DNA of 44,001 nucleotides from Prevotella sp. Lineage in GTDB: Bacteria; Bacteroidota; Bacteroidia; Bacteroidales; Bacteroidaceae. Of the stretch, positions 8,427-16,619 are shown one piece after another. The stretch's first letter is position 1; the number at the start of each line of letters is the position of its first letter. Below the pieces are notes generated by a model. It was not told the DNA's origin. It ran no database searches and worked only from the letters and a program-made list of their open reading frames with translations. The DNA lies in the NCBI GenBank assembly GCA_022778905.1, contig JALFRV010000222.1, positions 1 to 44,001 of the forward strand, given 5' to 3'. Position numbers and translations under genes: made by a program.

Positions 8427-9110
8427 TCAGGGCATCTGGTGTGCGCGGATGATGTCGGCGGCCTTTTCGCGGTCGGACTCAAAGGTGAAGGTGTGGGTGA
8501 CGGCCGGTGCGTTCTGCGGATCGACGATGTGCCGGGCTATCAGGCGGAGCGCCCGCAGCTTGTCATCGTTGAAAGTGAAGATGCCGAGCAGCTGTCCGCC
8601 TTGTGTGCAGGTGTAATAGCAGCCGAGCGTAGCGACCTCGAGGAGCGTGTATCTGTCGTCATCGAATCGGGCTTGCCGCAGCTTTTCGAGCAGGATGTTG
8701 AAGTCCTGACCGCTCATGGCGCAGACTCCGTAGGGGCCTCCAGTGCCGGGCAGGCCGCCCATGGGATAGCTGCCGTAGGACGGGAGCATCGGGCTGTAGG
8801 TCCGTGGATCGATGCTGCTGCCTTTTGGAAACACCATGTCGCGATAGGCGCTCACACGTCCGCTGCGGTCGAAGTTGACCAGGATGACATGCTCGTCGCC
8901 GATGAGTTCCGTCTTGTGGAATTCCCACTGCTCGCCGTAGTTGTCGAAGTTTGTTGCCTTGGGGCGTCCCATGATTTCGGTCACTTCCTCCTTTGTCATG
9001 CCGCGCTGAACGATCCTGCGGGGCTTGGCGGTCATGTCGATTTGACAGAGGGTCATCATGATTGAGAGAATCAGAATCAATTGCCAGTTTGTTCGTTTCA
9101 TATCTTTCAT
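8427..9110 (-). CDS. Exported BamE-like/DUF4476 protein
   Basis: A 227-aa protein with a hydrophobic N-terminus (NWQLILILSIMMTLCQ), either a signal peptide or an anchor; the ATG four codons in (MKRTNW) is an equally good start. Residues about 34-90 resemble the SmpA/OmlA (BamE) fold: RGMTKEEVTEIMGRP, then EQWEF and VNFDRSGRVSAYRD. A Gly/Pro-rich linker follows, and the C-terminal part (about 130-222) fits DUF4476: NILLEKLRQARFDDDR, GCYYTCTQGGQLLGIFTF, DDKLRALRL, HIVDPQN. DUF4476 proteins are usually secreted Bacteroidota proteins of unknown role. The gene is monocistronic on the minus strand, between the converging DUF6078-like gene and the end of the GntR gene. Function is unknown; an envelope location is likely. 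Confidence 0.78.
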   Translation of the reverse strand: MKDMKRTNWQLILILSIMMTLCQIDMTAKPRRIVQRGMTKEEVTEIMGRPKATNFDNYGEQWEFHKTELIGDEHVILVNFDRSGRVSAYRDMVFPKGSSIDPRTYSPMLPSYGSYPMGGLPGTGGPYGVCAMSGQDFNILLEKLRQARFDDDRYTLLEVATLGCYYTCTQGGQLLGIFTFNDDKLRALRLIARHIVDPQNAPAVTHTFTFESDREKAADIIRAHQMP

Positions 9111-9329
9111 GTTTTGCGTTCATGAGACGAAGGTACGCCTATTTTCCCGACCGGCCAAAGGGAAACCCCTAAACCGGCGGGTGAAATCCCTAAACGGCGG
9201 GCAGGGACGGCGTCCGCACGCGAGACCTGACGGACACCGTCGGGACTTCGATGCTGCAGGGGAATGGCGGTCTGCCTGCACGCATGCCCGGCGGTCTGTC
9301 TGTTGGATGGAAAGTGATGGGAAAGCGGG
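9111..9329. other. Gene-free region between the minus-strand DUF4476 and GntR genes
   Basis: Holds two near-identical stretches CCCTAAAC(C)GGCGGG at 9167 and 9188 (21 bp apart, one base indel). It also holds a large stem, GACGGCGTCCG with CGGACACCGTC, at 9206-9216 and 9231-9241 (11 bp with one mismatch, 14-nt loop). The stem has no T tract on either strand; it could still separate the two minus-strand genes. Confidence 0.5.
9128..9135 (-). promoter_or_regulatory. Putative -7 box for the DUF4476 gene
   Basis: On the minus strand TACCTTCG, one base off TAnnTTTG, lies 17 nt upstream of the start. No -33 element was assigned. Confidence 0.3.
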
Positions 9330-10046
9330 TTACGGGGTCTTTTTTGCCTGCCGCTCCTTGACTTCATTGGCAAAGTCAATCATGTTGGCAAGATGGCGAA
9401 GTTCCAAGTCCCGCATCTTTTCAGGCTTGTCTTCGATGATGTATTTGAGGTATTCGCGATGCTCCTCCATGACCTGCGTGTCATGCACGGCGCACGCGCG
9501 ATACTTCAGGTAATAGTTCATGATGTCGGGGGTAATGATGACCAACAGCGACTCCAGCACCTCGTTGTGGCTGCACTGGATGACGGCACGGTGGAACTGG
9601 AAGTCCTTTTCGACGCGCTGTTCGGTATCAATGCACTTCTCAAACTCGCAGATCGCCCGCTTCACGCGCTCGATGTCCTTCGGCGTCTTGTTGCGGACGG
9701 CGAGCCGGCAGGCCTCCGTCTCGAGGAGCACACGCACAGAGACTAAGTCGGCAAAGTCGTACTTGCTGACCTTGAGTGTGTCGGCAAAGAGCTTCTCCAT
9801 CTGCTCCTTGGAAAACTCGGTGACCACCGTTCCGCTCTGGGGATAGGTCTTCACGATACCGTAGAACTCCATTTTCTGGATGGCTTCACGCACATGCGCA
9901 CGTCCTACTCCCAAGAGCTCGCCCAACTTGCGTTCGGAGATGAGGCGGTCTCCCGGTGCTACCCGCTGTTCGTAGATTTCGTTCTTGACGTATTCGATGA
10001 CCTTTTCAACAGGCTTTTGCCCACCTTGTGTCGCGTACATAATCAT
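9330..10046 (-). CDS. FadR-subfamily GntR transcriptional regulator of the alginate locus
   Basis: A 238-aa DNA-binding regulator, or 236 aa from the second ATG (MIM start). The N-terminal winged helix-turn-helix covers about residues 12-77: PGDRLISERKLGELLGVGR, AHVREAIQKMEFYGIV, SGTVV. The C-terminal FCD ligand domain has its histidine-bearing helices: FQFHRAVIQCSHNEVLES, VMEEHREYLKYI and LRHLANMIDF, which in this family bind a metal and a small organic acid. It is divergent from susC, and two TTGGTnnnCCAA-type sites lie in the shared intergenic region, one covering the -33 box of the susC promoter. I infer a repressor released by an alginate-derived uronate or keto-sugar acid, as UxuR/ExuR do for hexuronates. 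GntR control is less usual for Bacteroidota glycan loci than hybrid two-component or SusR control. Confidence 0.92.
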   Translation of the reverse strand: MIMYATQGGQKPVEKVIEYVKNEIYEQRVAPGDRLISERKLGELLGVGRAHVREAIQKMEFYGIVKTYPQSGTVVTEFSKEQMEKLFADTLKVSKYDFADLVSVRVLLETEACRLAVRNKTPKDIERVKRAICEFEKCIDTEQRVEKDFQFHRAVIQCSHNEVLESLLVIITPDIMNYYLKYRACAVHDTQVMEEHREYLKYIIEDKPEKMRDLELRHLANMIDFANEVKERQAKKTP

Positions 10047-10057
10047 GATATTTGATG

Positions 10058-10065
10058 CAAAAATA
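10058..10065 (-). promoter_or_regulatory. Putative -7 box for the GntR gene
   Basis: On the minus strand TATTTTTG matches TAnnTTTG, 11 nt upstream of the ATG at 10046. The -33 region is not convincing. Confidence 0.4.
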
Positions 10066-10160
10066 AATCTTTTTTAATGATCGTTAGAATATTCTGTGTA
10101 AAAAATACCTAAATCGCGCGATGTTTAAATTTATTTTAAACAAATATTAAATAATACTAA

Positions 10161-10189
10161 TTGGTTAGCCAAAACATTTGGTCAACCAA
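10161..10189. promoter_or_regulatory. Two GntR/FadR-type operators in the susC promoter
   Basis: TTGGTTAGCCAA (10161-10172) and TTGGTCAACCAA (10178-10189) are spaced 17 bp centre to centre. Both fit the TGGTnnnCCA-like palindromes of FadR-subfamily regulators and resemble the E. coli UxuR/ExuR core TTGGTATACCAA. The outer half-sites also form AATTGGTT...AACCAATT (10159-10191). The second site covers the TTTG -33 element at 10177-10180. Confidence 0.78.
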
Positions 10190-10207
10190 TTTTTTGATAT
10201 ACTTTTG
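10177..10207 (+). promoter_or_regulatory. susC promoter, canonical Bacteroidota type
   Basis: TTTG at 10177-10180, exactly 19 nt, then TACTTTTG at 10200-10207 matches TTTG-N19-TAnnTTTG perfectly. The ATG is at 10232, giving a very short leader. The overlap with the operator implies repression by occlusion. Confidence 0.82.
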
Positions 10208-10231
10208 CAGTAAACAATCTAACAACCAACA

Positions 10232-13200
10232 ATGAATAATATGATAGGAAAACATCTCATGCGCTTACTTTCCCTGTTGTTTTTGCTTACATGCGCAACG
10301 GCATCTTATACGCAAACGGTCATCAAGGGAACGGTCAGTGATGATCAAGGGCCGTTGGCCGGTGTGTCGGTGACCCTCAGGGACGCGAAGGTTCCTGCCG
10401 GGACCGTGACCGACCGCGACGGCAACTACGAGCTCAAAGTGAACAACAGCAAGTCGATCCTTGTTTTCTCTTACATCGGCTACAAAGAGCAGGTGCAGAT
10501 AGTGGGCAACCGCAAGGTCATCAATGTGATGATGATCGAGGATGCAAAGTTGCTCGACGAGACCGTGGTCGTCGGTTATGGTACGCAGCAGAAGTCGCAC
10601 TTGACCGGCTCCATCTCGAAAGTGAACGGTGACAACTTGGTCAATGCGCCTGTGAGCGATGTCACGCAGGCCCTGCAGGGTGTCATGACCGGTCTTGAAG
10701 TGTCCAACCAGACGTCGGAGGTAGGCGTGGTGCCCTCCATCCGCGTGCGTGGTACGGGCTCGATATCGGCCGACAGCGAACCGCTCGTGATCATCGACGG
10801 CTTCCCTGTGACGAACGGTCTGTCGCAGATCAATGCGTCGGATATCAAGTCGATCGAGATCCTGAAGGATGCCGCCTCGGCAGCCATCTACGGGTCGCGG
10901 GCCGCCAACGGCGTGATCATGGTGACCACGAAGAGCGGCACGCCCGACAAACCGAAATATTCGTTCAAGTTCTATGAGGGATTCAAGTATGCCTATCAGC
11001 TGCATGACATGATGACTTCCACCGACTGGTATAACCAGATGGTCGAGGAAGCAGCGCTCGGCGGCAGGCCGGTGATGGCCAATGCGCGCAGTGCGGCCTA
11101 TTTGGAAAGTCTCTACGGACCGACCGACTGGCAGAAGCAGGGACTGAATGACGTGGCTGATATGACCAACGTTCAGTTCAGCGTATCGGGCGGCAAGAAG
11201 GAGTCGCGCTACTTTGTCTCGGCCGCCTACACGAAGGACAAGGGTATCATGAAGCACAACTCGTTGGACAAGATGACCTTCCGCGCCAAGCTGGACTCGA
11301 GACTTTCGGGCATCGTGAATATGGGCATCAACCTCTCGGGCACGTACAAGAAGACCGAAAGGCCCCGCAACAACTTCATTGACTTCTATCGCACGCCTTC
11401 GTTCCTGCCCGTTGTCCACAACGATATCACGACTGCACTGACGGGATATTCCGGTTTCGCGCGAGGCAGCCACTTCAACAACATCTCCACGCCGACGGGT
11501 GAGGTGGACGAAAGCGGCAATCCCGTCATGGAGACAACATCCCCCTTCACCTCGGCCAACAACAATCCCTGGAGCGTGATGGCCAACACCAAGCGCTGGA
11601 GCGAAGACTTCTCGGGGCTGGCCAGCATCTATTTCACGGTCGATATCTGCAAGGGACTGCAGTTCAAGACATCCAACGGTCTGAACATCAGCTTTGCTCC
11701 ATCCTATTATTATGGCAAGAAGAACGCGACCAAAGACGGTGAGGCGAGCCTGGCAACCTATTTCAGCACGCTCTATGTCGACCTCCTTACGGAGAATACC
11801 TTGACCTATCAGAACCGCTTCGGGCAGCATAAGGAGCATTCGTTGGAAGTGCTTTTGGGCTACACGGCGGAGTCGACGCGCAACCAGCGGGTCGCCCTGA
11901 CAGGCACAGGATTCGCTACCGACGACATCGAAACGCTCAATGCGGCCACGGTCTATGAGATTGCCAGCAGCGGAAACGGCAATACCGACGGCACCGGAAC
12001 TTTCAGATACCCCAACGTGATCTTGGAATCCTACTTAGGACGTATCAACTACAGCTACTTGGACAGATACCTCCTGTCTACCTCCCTGCGTCTTGACCGT
12101 TCGTCACTTTTCGCCAAAGGCAACCGCAATGCGTGGTTCCCGTCGGTCTCATTGGGATGGCGTGTCAGCGAGGAACCATTCATGCGCAATCAGAAAGCCA
12201 TCTCCAACCTGAAACTGCGTGCCACCTATGGCGTCACCGGAAACAACCGGATTCAGTACCAGGCTGCCTTGGAGGTGCTCAATGGCGCCAACTATGTGAC
12301 CGGTGCAGGAAACGGCTCATTGGTCAACGGTACGGCCAACACATCGTCGACCTTGGCCAATTCGGACATCACATGGGAGAAGACCAATGAATACAATGTC
12401 GGCTTCGACCTCGGACTGTTTAAAAACCGGATCAACTTATCTGTCGATGCCTACTACTCCGAGACCAAGGCACTGCTGTTTGCACAGCCTACCCAATCGT
12501 TCACGGGCTACAGCTATTTCTGGAACAACATCGGCCGAGTGAGCAACAAAGGTGTCGAGATACAGCTCGAGACCCACAACTTCGCTAATCGGAAGTTCAG
12601 CTGGGACACCAACTTCAACCTCTCCTTGTCGCGCAACAAACTGCTTGAGCTTGGCGGAGAGAGTCAGGTCATCAGCCAGGGAGAGCGCAATGAGTGCTAC
12701 ATCGCGAAAGTAGGCGAACCGCTTATCCAGTATTACGGCTACAAGACAGCCGGCGTCTGGAACACCATCGAGGAGATCAATGCGGCCCCGCATTTCTCGG
12801 ACGACATTCCGGGCGGATTGCGGATCGTGGATGTCAACGGCGACAAGGTGCTCAATGCCGATGACCGCGTGGCATTGGGAAATCCTTATCCTGACTTCAC
12901 CTGGGGCATTACCAATACCCTGAAGTGGAAGAATTTCGACTTCTCAATCCTCATTCAGGGGGTGCAGGGCATCACCGTCTTCAACGGAGACGTTTACTAC
13001 AACGAGTCGCTGCGATGGAACCGGGCCTACACCGACAACCATTGGGTCAGTCCGGAGCATCCGGGAGACGGCAAGACACCATACTGGAAAAACGGGCATG
13101 ACCTGTGTCTGACCGACTATCCGCTGGAGGATGCCTCCTATGCGTGTCTGCGCAACCTCTCCATCGGCTATACGCTGCCCAACGCACTGACCCGCAGACT

Positions 13201-13393
13201 GCATCTGACAGGCCTCCGGTTCTATCTCTCCGGCAGCAATCTGCTCTATATATGGAGTGGAGATTACCGTGGCATCAATCCCGAGTCGAGGATGATCACC
13301 AACCAATATAGCAGTTCGATGATTGCCGGATACCAGCGGGGCGGCTTCCCTCTGACCTCGACAGTTTCGGTCGGTTTTGATATTAACTTCTAA
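10232..13393 (+). CDS. susC: SusC-family TonB-linked outer-membrane transporter
   Basis: Imports oligosaccharides, here inferred to be alginate fragments, across the outer membrane in a lidded complex with SusD. The 1053-aa chain has a signal peptide (MRLLSLLFLLTCATASYTQ), a carboxypeptidase-regulatory-like domain (about 30-110: GTVSDDQGPLAGVSVTLRD, FSYIGYKEQ), and the linker LDETVVVGYGTQQK typical of SusC. A plug domain follows (VTQALQGVMTGLEV, RVRGTGSIS, EPLVIIDGFPV, SIEILKDAASAAIYGSRAANGVIMVTT) and then the 22-strand barrel ending in GFDINF. It is the first gene of the locus, directly behind the GntR-controlled promoter and 11 nt before susD. Two further ATGs close to the start would not change the signal peptide. 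Confidence 0.97.
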   Translation: MNNMIGKHLMRLLSLLFLLTCATASYTQTVIKGTVSDDQGPLAGVSVTLRDAKVPAGTVTDRDGNYELKVNNSKSILVFSYIGYKEQVQIVGNRKVINVMMIEDAKLLDETVVVGYGTQQKSHLTGSISKVNGDNLVNAPVSDVTQALQGVMTGLEVSNQTSEVGVVPSIRVRGTGSISADSEPLVIIDGFPVTNGLSQINASDIKSIEILKDAASAAIYGSRAANGVIMVTTKSGTPDKPKYSFKFYEGFKYAYQLHDMMTSTDWYNQMVEEAALGGRPVMANARSAAYLESLYGPTDWQKQGLNDVADMTNVQFSVSGGKKESRYFVSAAYTKDKGIMKHNSLDKMTFRAKLDSRLSGIVNMGINLSGTYKKTERPRNNFIDFYRTPSFLPVVHNDITTALTGYSGFARGSHFNNISTPTGEVDESGNPVMETTSPFTSANNNPWSVMANTKRWSEDFSGLASIYFTVDICKGLQFKTSNGLNISFAPSYYYGKKNATKDGEASLATYFSTLYVDLLTENTLTYQNRFGQHKEHSLEVLLGYTAESTRNQRVALTGTGFATDDIETLNAATVYEIASSGNGNTDGTGTFRYPNVILESYLGRINYSYLDRYLLSTSLRLDRSSLFAKGNRNAWFPSVSLGWRVSEEPFMRNQKAISNLKLRATYGVTGNNRIQYQAALEVLNGANYVTGAGNGSLVNGTANTSSTLANSDITWEKTNEYNVGFDLGLFKNRINLSVDAYYSETKALLFAQPTQSFTGYSYFWNNIGRVSNKGVEIQLETHNFANRKFSWDTNFNLSLSRNKLLELGGESQVISQGERNECYIAKVGEPLIQYYGYKTAGVWNTIEEINAAPHFSDDIPGGLRIVDVNGDKVLNADDRVALGNPYPDFTWGITNTLKWKNFDFSILIQGVQGITVFNGDVYYNESLRWNRAYTDNHWVSPEHPGDGKTPYWKNGHDLCLTDYPLEDASYACLRNLSIGYTLPNALTRRLHLTGLRFYLSGSNLLYIWSGDYRGINPESRMITNQYSSSMIAGYQRGGFPLTSTVSVGFDINF

Positions 13394-13404
13394 TTCCATA
13401 AGCT

Positions 13405-14910
13405 ATGAAAAAGTTTCAATATATTCTTTTACCGTTGGTCTTGGCTCTGCTGACCGCCTGTAATATGGACCAGTATCCATATTCCGAAGTTGCGGCAGAT
13501 GCGTATGTGAAGGATGACAACTCCGTGAATACGCTTGTCATGGGATGCTACAACGGACTCCATGACGTCATGTACTATGAATGGGCCATGACGGAACTGC
13601 GCTCGGACAACAGCAGAATGTACGGCACCGGGTCAACTTCGAATACGACGAAGTTGGTGGAGCAGCTCGATCAGGGCAAGATCACGACCGAGCATGAATG
13701 GGTGTCCAACTACTGGAACGCCTGCTACGCGACCATTTCGCGCGCCAACAATGTCCTGAGTTATTTGGATGCCGTGTCCGATCCTGCCCTCCGGAACCAG
13801 TATCAGGGCGAAGCGCTCTTCGTTCGTGCCTTGGAATACTTTAATCTGGTCCGTCTCTGGGGGCCGGTGTTCATCGTGACGGCGAAGACTCCGTCAGGCG
13901 TTGCGCGCAACATGCAGCGCAGCACGGTGGACGAAGTGTATCAGCTGATCGAGACGGATCTCGAGAACGTCGTGTCCAACGGCCTGCTGCCGCAGCAGAT
14001 GCAAGCCGCCGACTTGGGACGGGCAGACATGAATGCCGCAAAGGCACTGCTGGCCAAGGTCTACGCCACACGCTACAAGGCGGGTTCGGACAAGTATGCC
14101 CGTGCGGCAACGTTATGTAAAGAGGTGTTGGAGAGCGCGCAGGTCGGCAATCCGCAGCAAGGCTCCGACCTTGTCCCCTTTGCCAAGATTTTCAGTATAG
14201 CCAATGAGATGAACAAGGAAATCATCTTCTCCGTCAGGTATCTGTCAGGCAACGTGGGCTTGGGTTCGCCGTTTGGGAACATGTTTGCACCTATCAATAA
14301 CGGCGGCAATGTGATCATCGGAACGACACGCAGCTACAATACGCCCTCGGACAACCTCATCAATGCCTATCTGTCAGAGGGCGACGACGTCCGCCGGAAT
14401 GTAAATATCGCACAACGGTATTATAACGCTACGACCGGCACATGGGTGGACGCAACCTATTGCTGCAAGTACACCTACCCCGTAACCACACAGGAGGACG
14501 GGGAAAGCGACTGGCCCGTGATCAGGGTAGGGGACATCGCCCTGCTCTATGCGGAACTGATGAACGAGATGAACGGTCCTTCGGCCGAAGCCTTGAAATA
14601 TCTCAACATGATCCGGGAAAGAGCCGGGATCAGGCCGTATGCCTTGTCTGACTTGTCCACGAAATACGACTTCCGTGAAGCCGTCAGAAAGGAGCGCCGG
14701 TTGGAGCTGGCTTTTGAGAATCAGCATTGGTTCGACTTGCTTCGCTGGGGCAATGCTGCGGAGACGGTCAACCGTTTCCTGACCGGAGAGTCTTTCTATG
14801 CCGGGTATTCCTATACGATCTCTCCGATTTCTGATTGGCAGACCTTCCTGCCCATCCCTGTCAGCGTTCTCAATATCAATCCTGACGTTGCACAGAATGC
14901 AGGTTATTAA
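13405..14910 (+). CDS. susD: SusD-family surface glycan-binding lipoprotein
   Basis: A 501-aa lipoprotein that closes over SusC and captures oligosaccharide. The signal ends in the lipobox LLTAC (Cys19), followed by NMDQYPYSEV, a usual start for SusD proteins. The helical TPR-like scaffold includes YWNACYATISRANNVLSYLD and QGEALFVRALEYFNLVRLWG, and the C-terminal RagB/SusD signature is clear: YLNMIRERAGI, AVRKERRLELAFENQHWFDLLRWG, and the closing LPIPVSVLNINPDVAQNAGY. Length is normal. It sits 11 nt after susC and 25 nt before the IPT-domain lipoprotein gene. Specificity for alginate is inferred from the lyases downstream. Confidence 0.97.
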   Translation: MKKFQYILLPLVLALLTACNMDQYPYSEVAADAYVKDDNSVNTLVMGCYNGLHDVMYYEWAMTELRSDNSRMYGTGSTSNTTKLVEQLDQGKITTEHEWVSNYWNACYATISRANNVLSYLDAVSDPALRNQYQGEALFVRALEYFNLVRLWGPVFIVTAKTPSGVARNMQRSTVDEVYQLIETDLENVVSNGLLPQQMQAADLGRADMNAAKALLAKVYATRYKAGSDKYARAATLCKEVLESAQVGNPQQGSDLVPFAKIFSIANEMNKEIIFSVRYLSGNVGLGSPFGNMFAPINNGGNVIIGTTRSYNTPSDNLINAYLSEGDDVRRNVNIAQRYYNATTGTWVDATYCCKYTYPVTTQEDGESDWPVIRVGDIALLYAELMNEMNGPSAEALKYLNMIRERAGIRPYALSDLSTKYDFREAVRKERRLELAFENQHWFDLLRWGNAAETVNRFLTGESFYAGYSYTISPISDWQTFLPIPVSVLNINPDVAQNAGY

Positions 14911-14935
14911 TCATTAAGCAAGAAAGGATAAAGAT

Positions 14936-16618
14936 ATGAATATGAATCATCTTTTAAGAAGTGTCGGTCTGCTGTCAGTCCTGCTCTTGTTGGCAGGTTG
15001 CGACCAGACTTCAATGAACGAATATATCAGCAGCGCGCCCGTCATCACTTCCTTTGAGCCCGTCAGTGGGAATATCGGAACGGACGTAGTGATCACGGGC
15101 GAGCATTTGGACGATGTCACATCGGCAACAGTAGGCGGTTCGGCTGCCACAATCGTGGAGAAGGTTTCCAATAAGAGGCTGACGATTCGGGTGGCCGGAG
15201 AAGCGAAGACAGGTAAGATCGTCCTGGCCAATGCGATCGGTGACGGAACATCAGACCAGAATTTCGAAGTGACCTATGTGGCCCCGGATGCAGACCAGAA
15301 CACGCTTCCGGCCGAAGTGGAAATGGGCAATAACCTGCTGATCGGCGGTGAGCGGATGAATGTGATCTCCGCAGTGATCTTCACGGCGAAGGGAAACAGC
15401 GTCGGCCATGAGGCCACGATCGTGACGCAAAGCACAGATGAGATCGTCGTAAAAGTCCCATACGTCGAGGATGATATAGCCACCATCGCTTTCAGTTACT
15501 ATGATGGCACCAAGACAACCGTGACAAGTCCGACGAAGCCATTGACCGTCAAGCGTTACCAGCCGGTTGTTTCGACGACCTCATTCCCCGTCGCAGAGGT
15601 GGGGGACATCATAACCTTGGCAGGCAGCTATATGAATAAGGTCAACAAGGTTTTCGTTTCGGGCGTGGAATGTACGATCACTTCCCAGACCGAAAGCCAG
15701 TTGCAATTCCTCGTTCCGTCGTCTGCGAACTTCGTGGATGGCAACAACAAGGCCGACCTGGTGATCTCCTACTTCGACAATATCGAGCAGAAGCTGCTGA
15801 CGGATAAGTTCACCGTGAAGGTTCCGTTTGTCTATTTCTGGAAAGATAAGAAGATTTGGGGACAGGGACGCGATGTGGAAGAGATGACTTCCTTCTTCTC
15901 CCCGGAGACCGGTATGGCCTATTCCAACAGCATGTGGCGCGAGACTGTCGACCCCATTGCCTACAAATATATGGCATCGACATGCTCTGCGAAGAATGTT
16001 CCTGCGGTTACAGAAACCGAGTATAATTCCGTCAATCCCTACTTCTTCTTCTCCGGGGTCAGTGGAGGAACGCTTCAGATCAACAGCCCGGCAGGCTCCA
16101 ACTCGCAGCTCAAGAACTATTACTATTTCAATAATTCTGCAGATGAGTACCGCGTGACAGGCGCCAATGGCAGCTGCTACGGTGCTCCGGTCTTAACATT
16201 TGTTTATTTGGATCCGTCCGTATCAAGTCATAAGGCATTGATTGATCAAGTGGCCAGCGGCTCATTGGAGAAGATTGACGAGCAGACATTCCCGATAGAT
16301 GTTGCCCAGAAGAAGATTGGCAACATCAGTATCGAAAGTGTCAAGCAGTCCGTTAATAACTCTGTGTGGGCACCGGGGGTGTTTACGGTGGGCATTGAAA
16401 AGTCTGCCAATGTTGACGGATACCTGTTAGTGCTCTACTACAACTATAAAGGACAGAATACGGCCAATAGTGCCGAGAATATCAAGCGAATCGGCATCAT
16501 CCACATCAAGCATGTCGATTTCAGGATGTGGAACAACACCAAGGCGCCGTCATCCAGTTCGGTGACCTTCGATATGTATTGGATGAAGCATGATTATGAC
16601 TATTCAAAAGTGAACTAA
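14936..16618 (+). CDS. IPT/TIG-domain surface lipoprotein (SusE-position glycan-binding protein)
   Basis: A 560-aa lipoprotein with lipobox LLLLAGC (Cys22). The N-terminal two thirds hold about three consecutive IPT/TIG immunoglobulin-like repeats: APVITSFEPVSGNIGTDVVITGEHL, then a repeat near VEMGNNLLIGGERM, and VVSTTSFPVAEVGDIITLAGSYM. The remaining 270 or so residues form a beta-rich, Tyr/Trp/Asn-rich domain (FVYFWKDKKIWGQGRD, YYYFNNSADEYRV, VDFRMWNN) that ends in FDMYWMKHDYDY and could be the glycan-binding module. Position after susD matches the surface glycan-binding proteins of other loci, which present an extended rod with a terminal binding domain. No catalytic residues are recognised. 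Alginate binding is inferred. Confidence 0.85.
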   Translation: MNMNHLLRSVGLLSVLLLLAGCDQTSMNEYISSAPVITSFEPVSGNIGTDVVITGEHLDDVTSATVGGSAATIVEKVSNKRLTIRVAGEAKTGKIVLANAIGDGTSDQNFEVTYVAPDADQNTLPAEVEMGNNLLIGGERMNVISAVIFTAKGNSVGHEATIVTQSTDEIVVKVPYVEDDIATIAFSYYDGTKTTVTSPTKPLTVKRYQPVVSTTSFPVAEVGDIITLAGSYMNKVNKVFVSGVECTITSQTESQLQFLVPSSANFVDGNNKADLVISYFDNIEQKLLTDKFTVKVPFVYFWKDKKIWGQGRDVEEMTSFFSPETGMAYSNSMWRETVDPIAYKYMASTCSAKNVPAVTETEYNSVNPYFFFSGVSGGTLQINSPAGSNSQLKNYYYFNNSADEYRVTGANGSCYGAPVLTFVYLDPSVSSHKALIDQVASGSLEKIDEQTFPIDVAQKKIGNISIESVKQSVNNSVWAPGVFTVGIEKSANVDGYLLVLYYNYKGQNTANSAENIKRIGIIHIKHVDFRMWNNTKAPSSSSVTFDMYWMKHDYDYSKVN

Positions 16619-16619
16619 G

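Noticed and set aside
10265-11839. 524-aa minus-strand ORF inside susC
   Set aside because: Antisense to an unmistakable SusC frame; His/Arg/Val-rich composition typical of an antisense shadow in GC-rich code.
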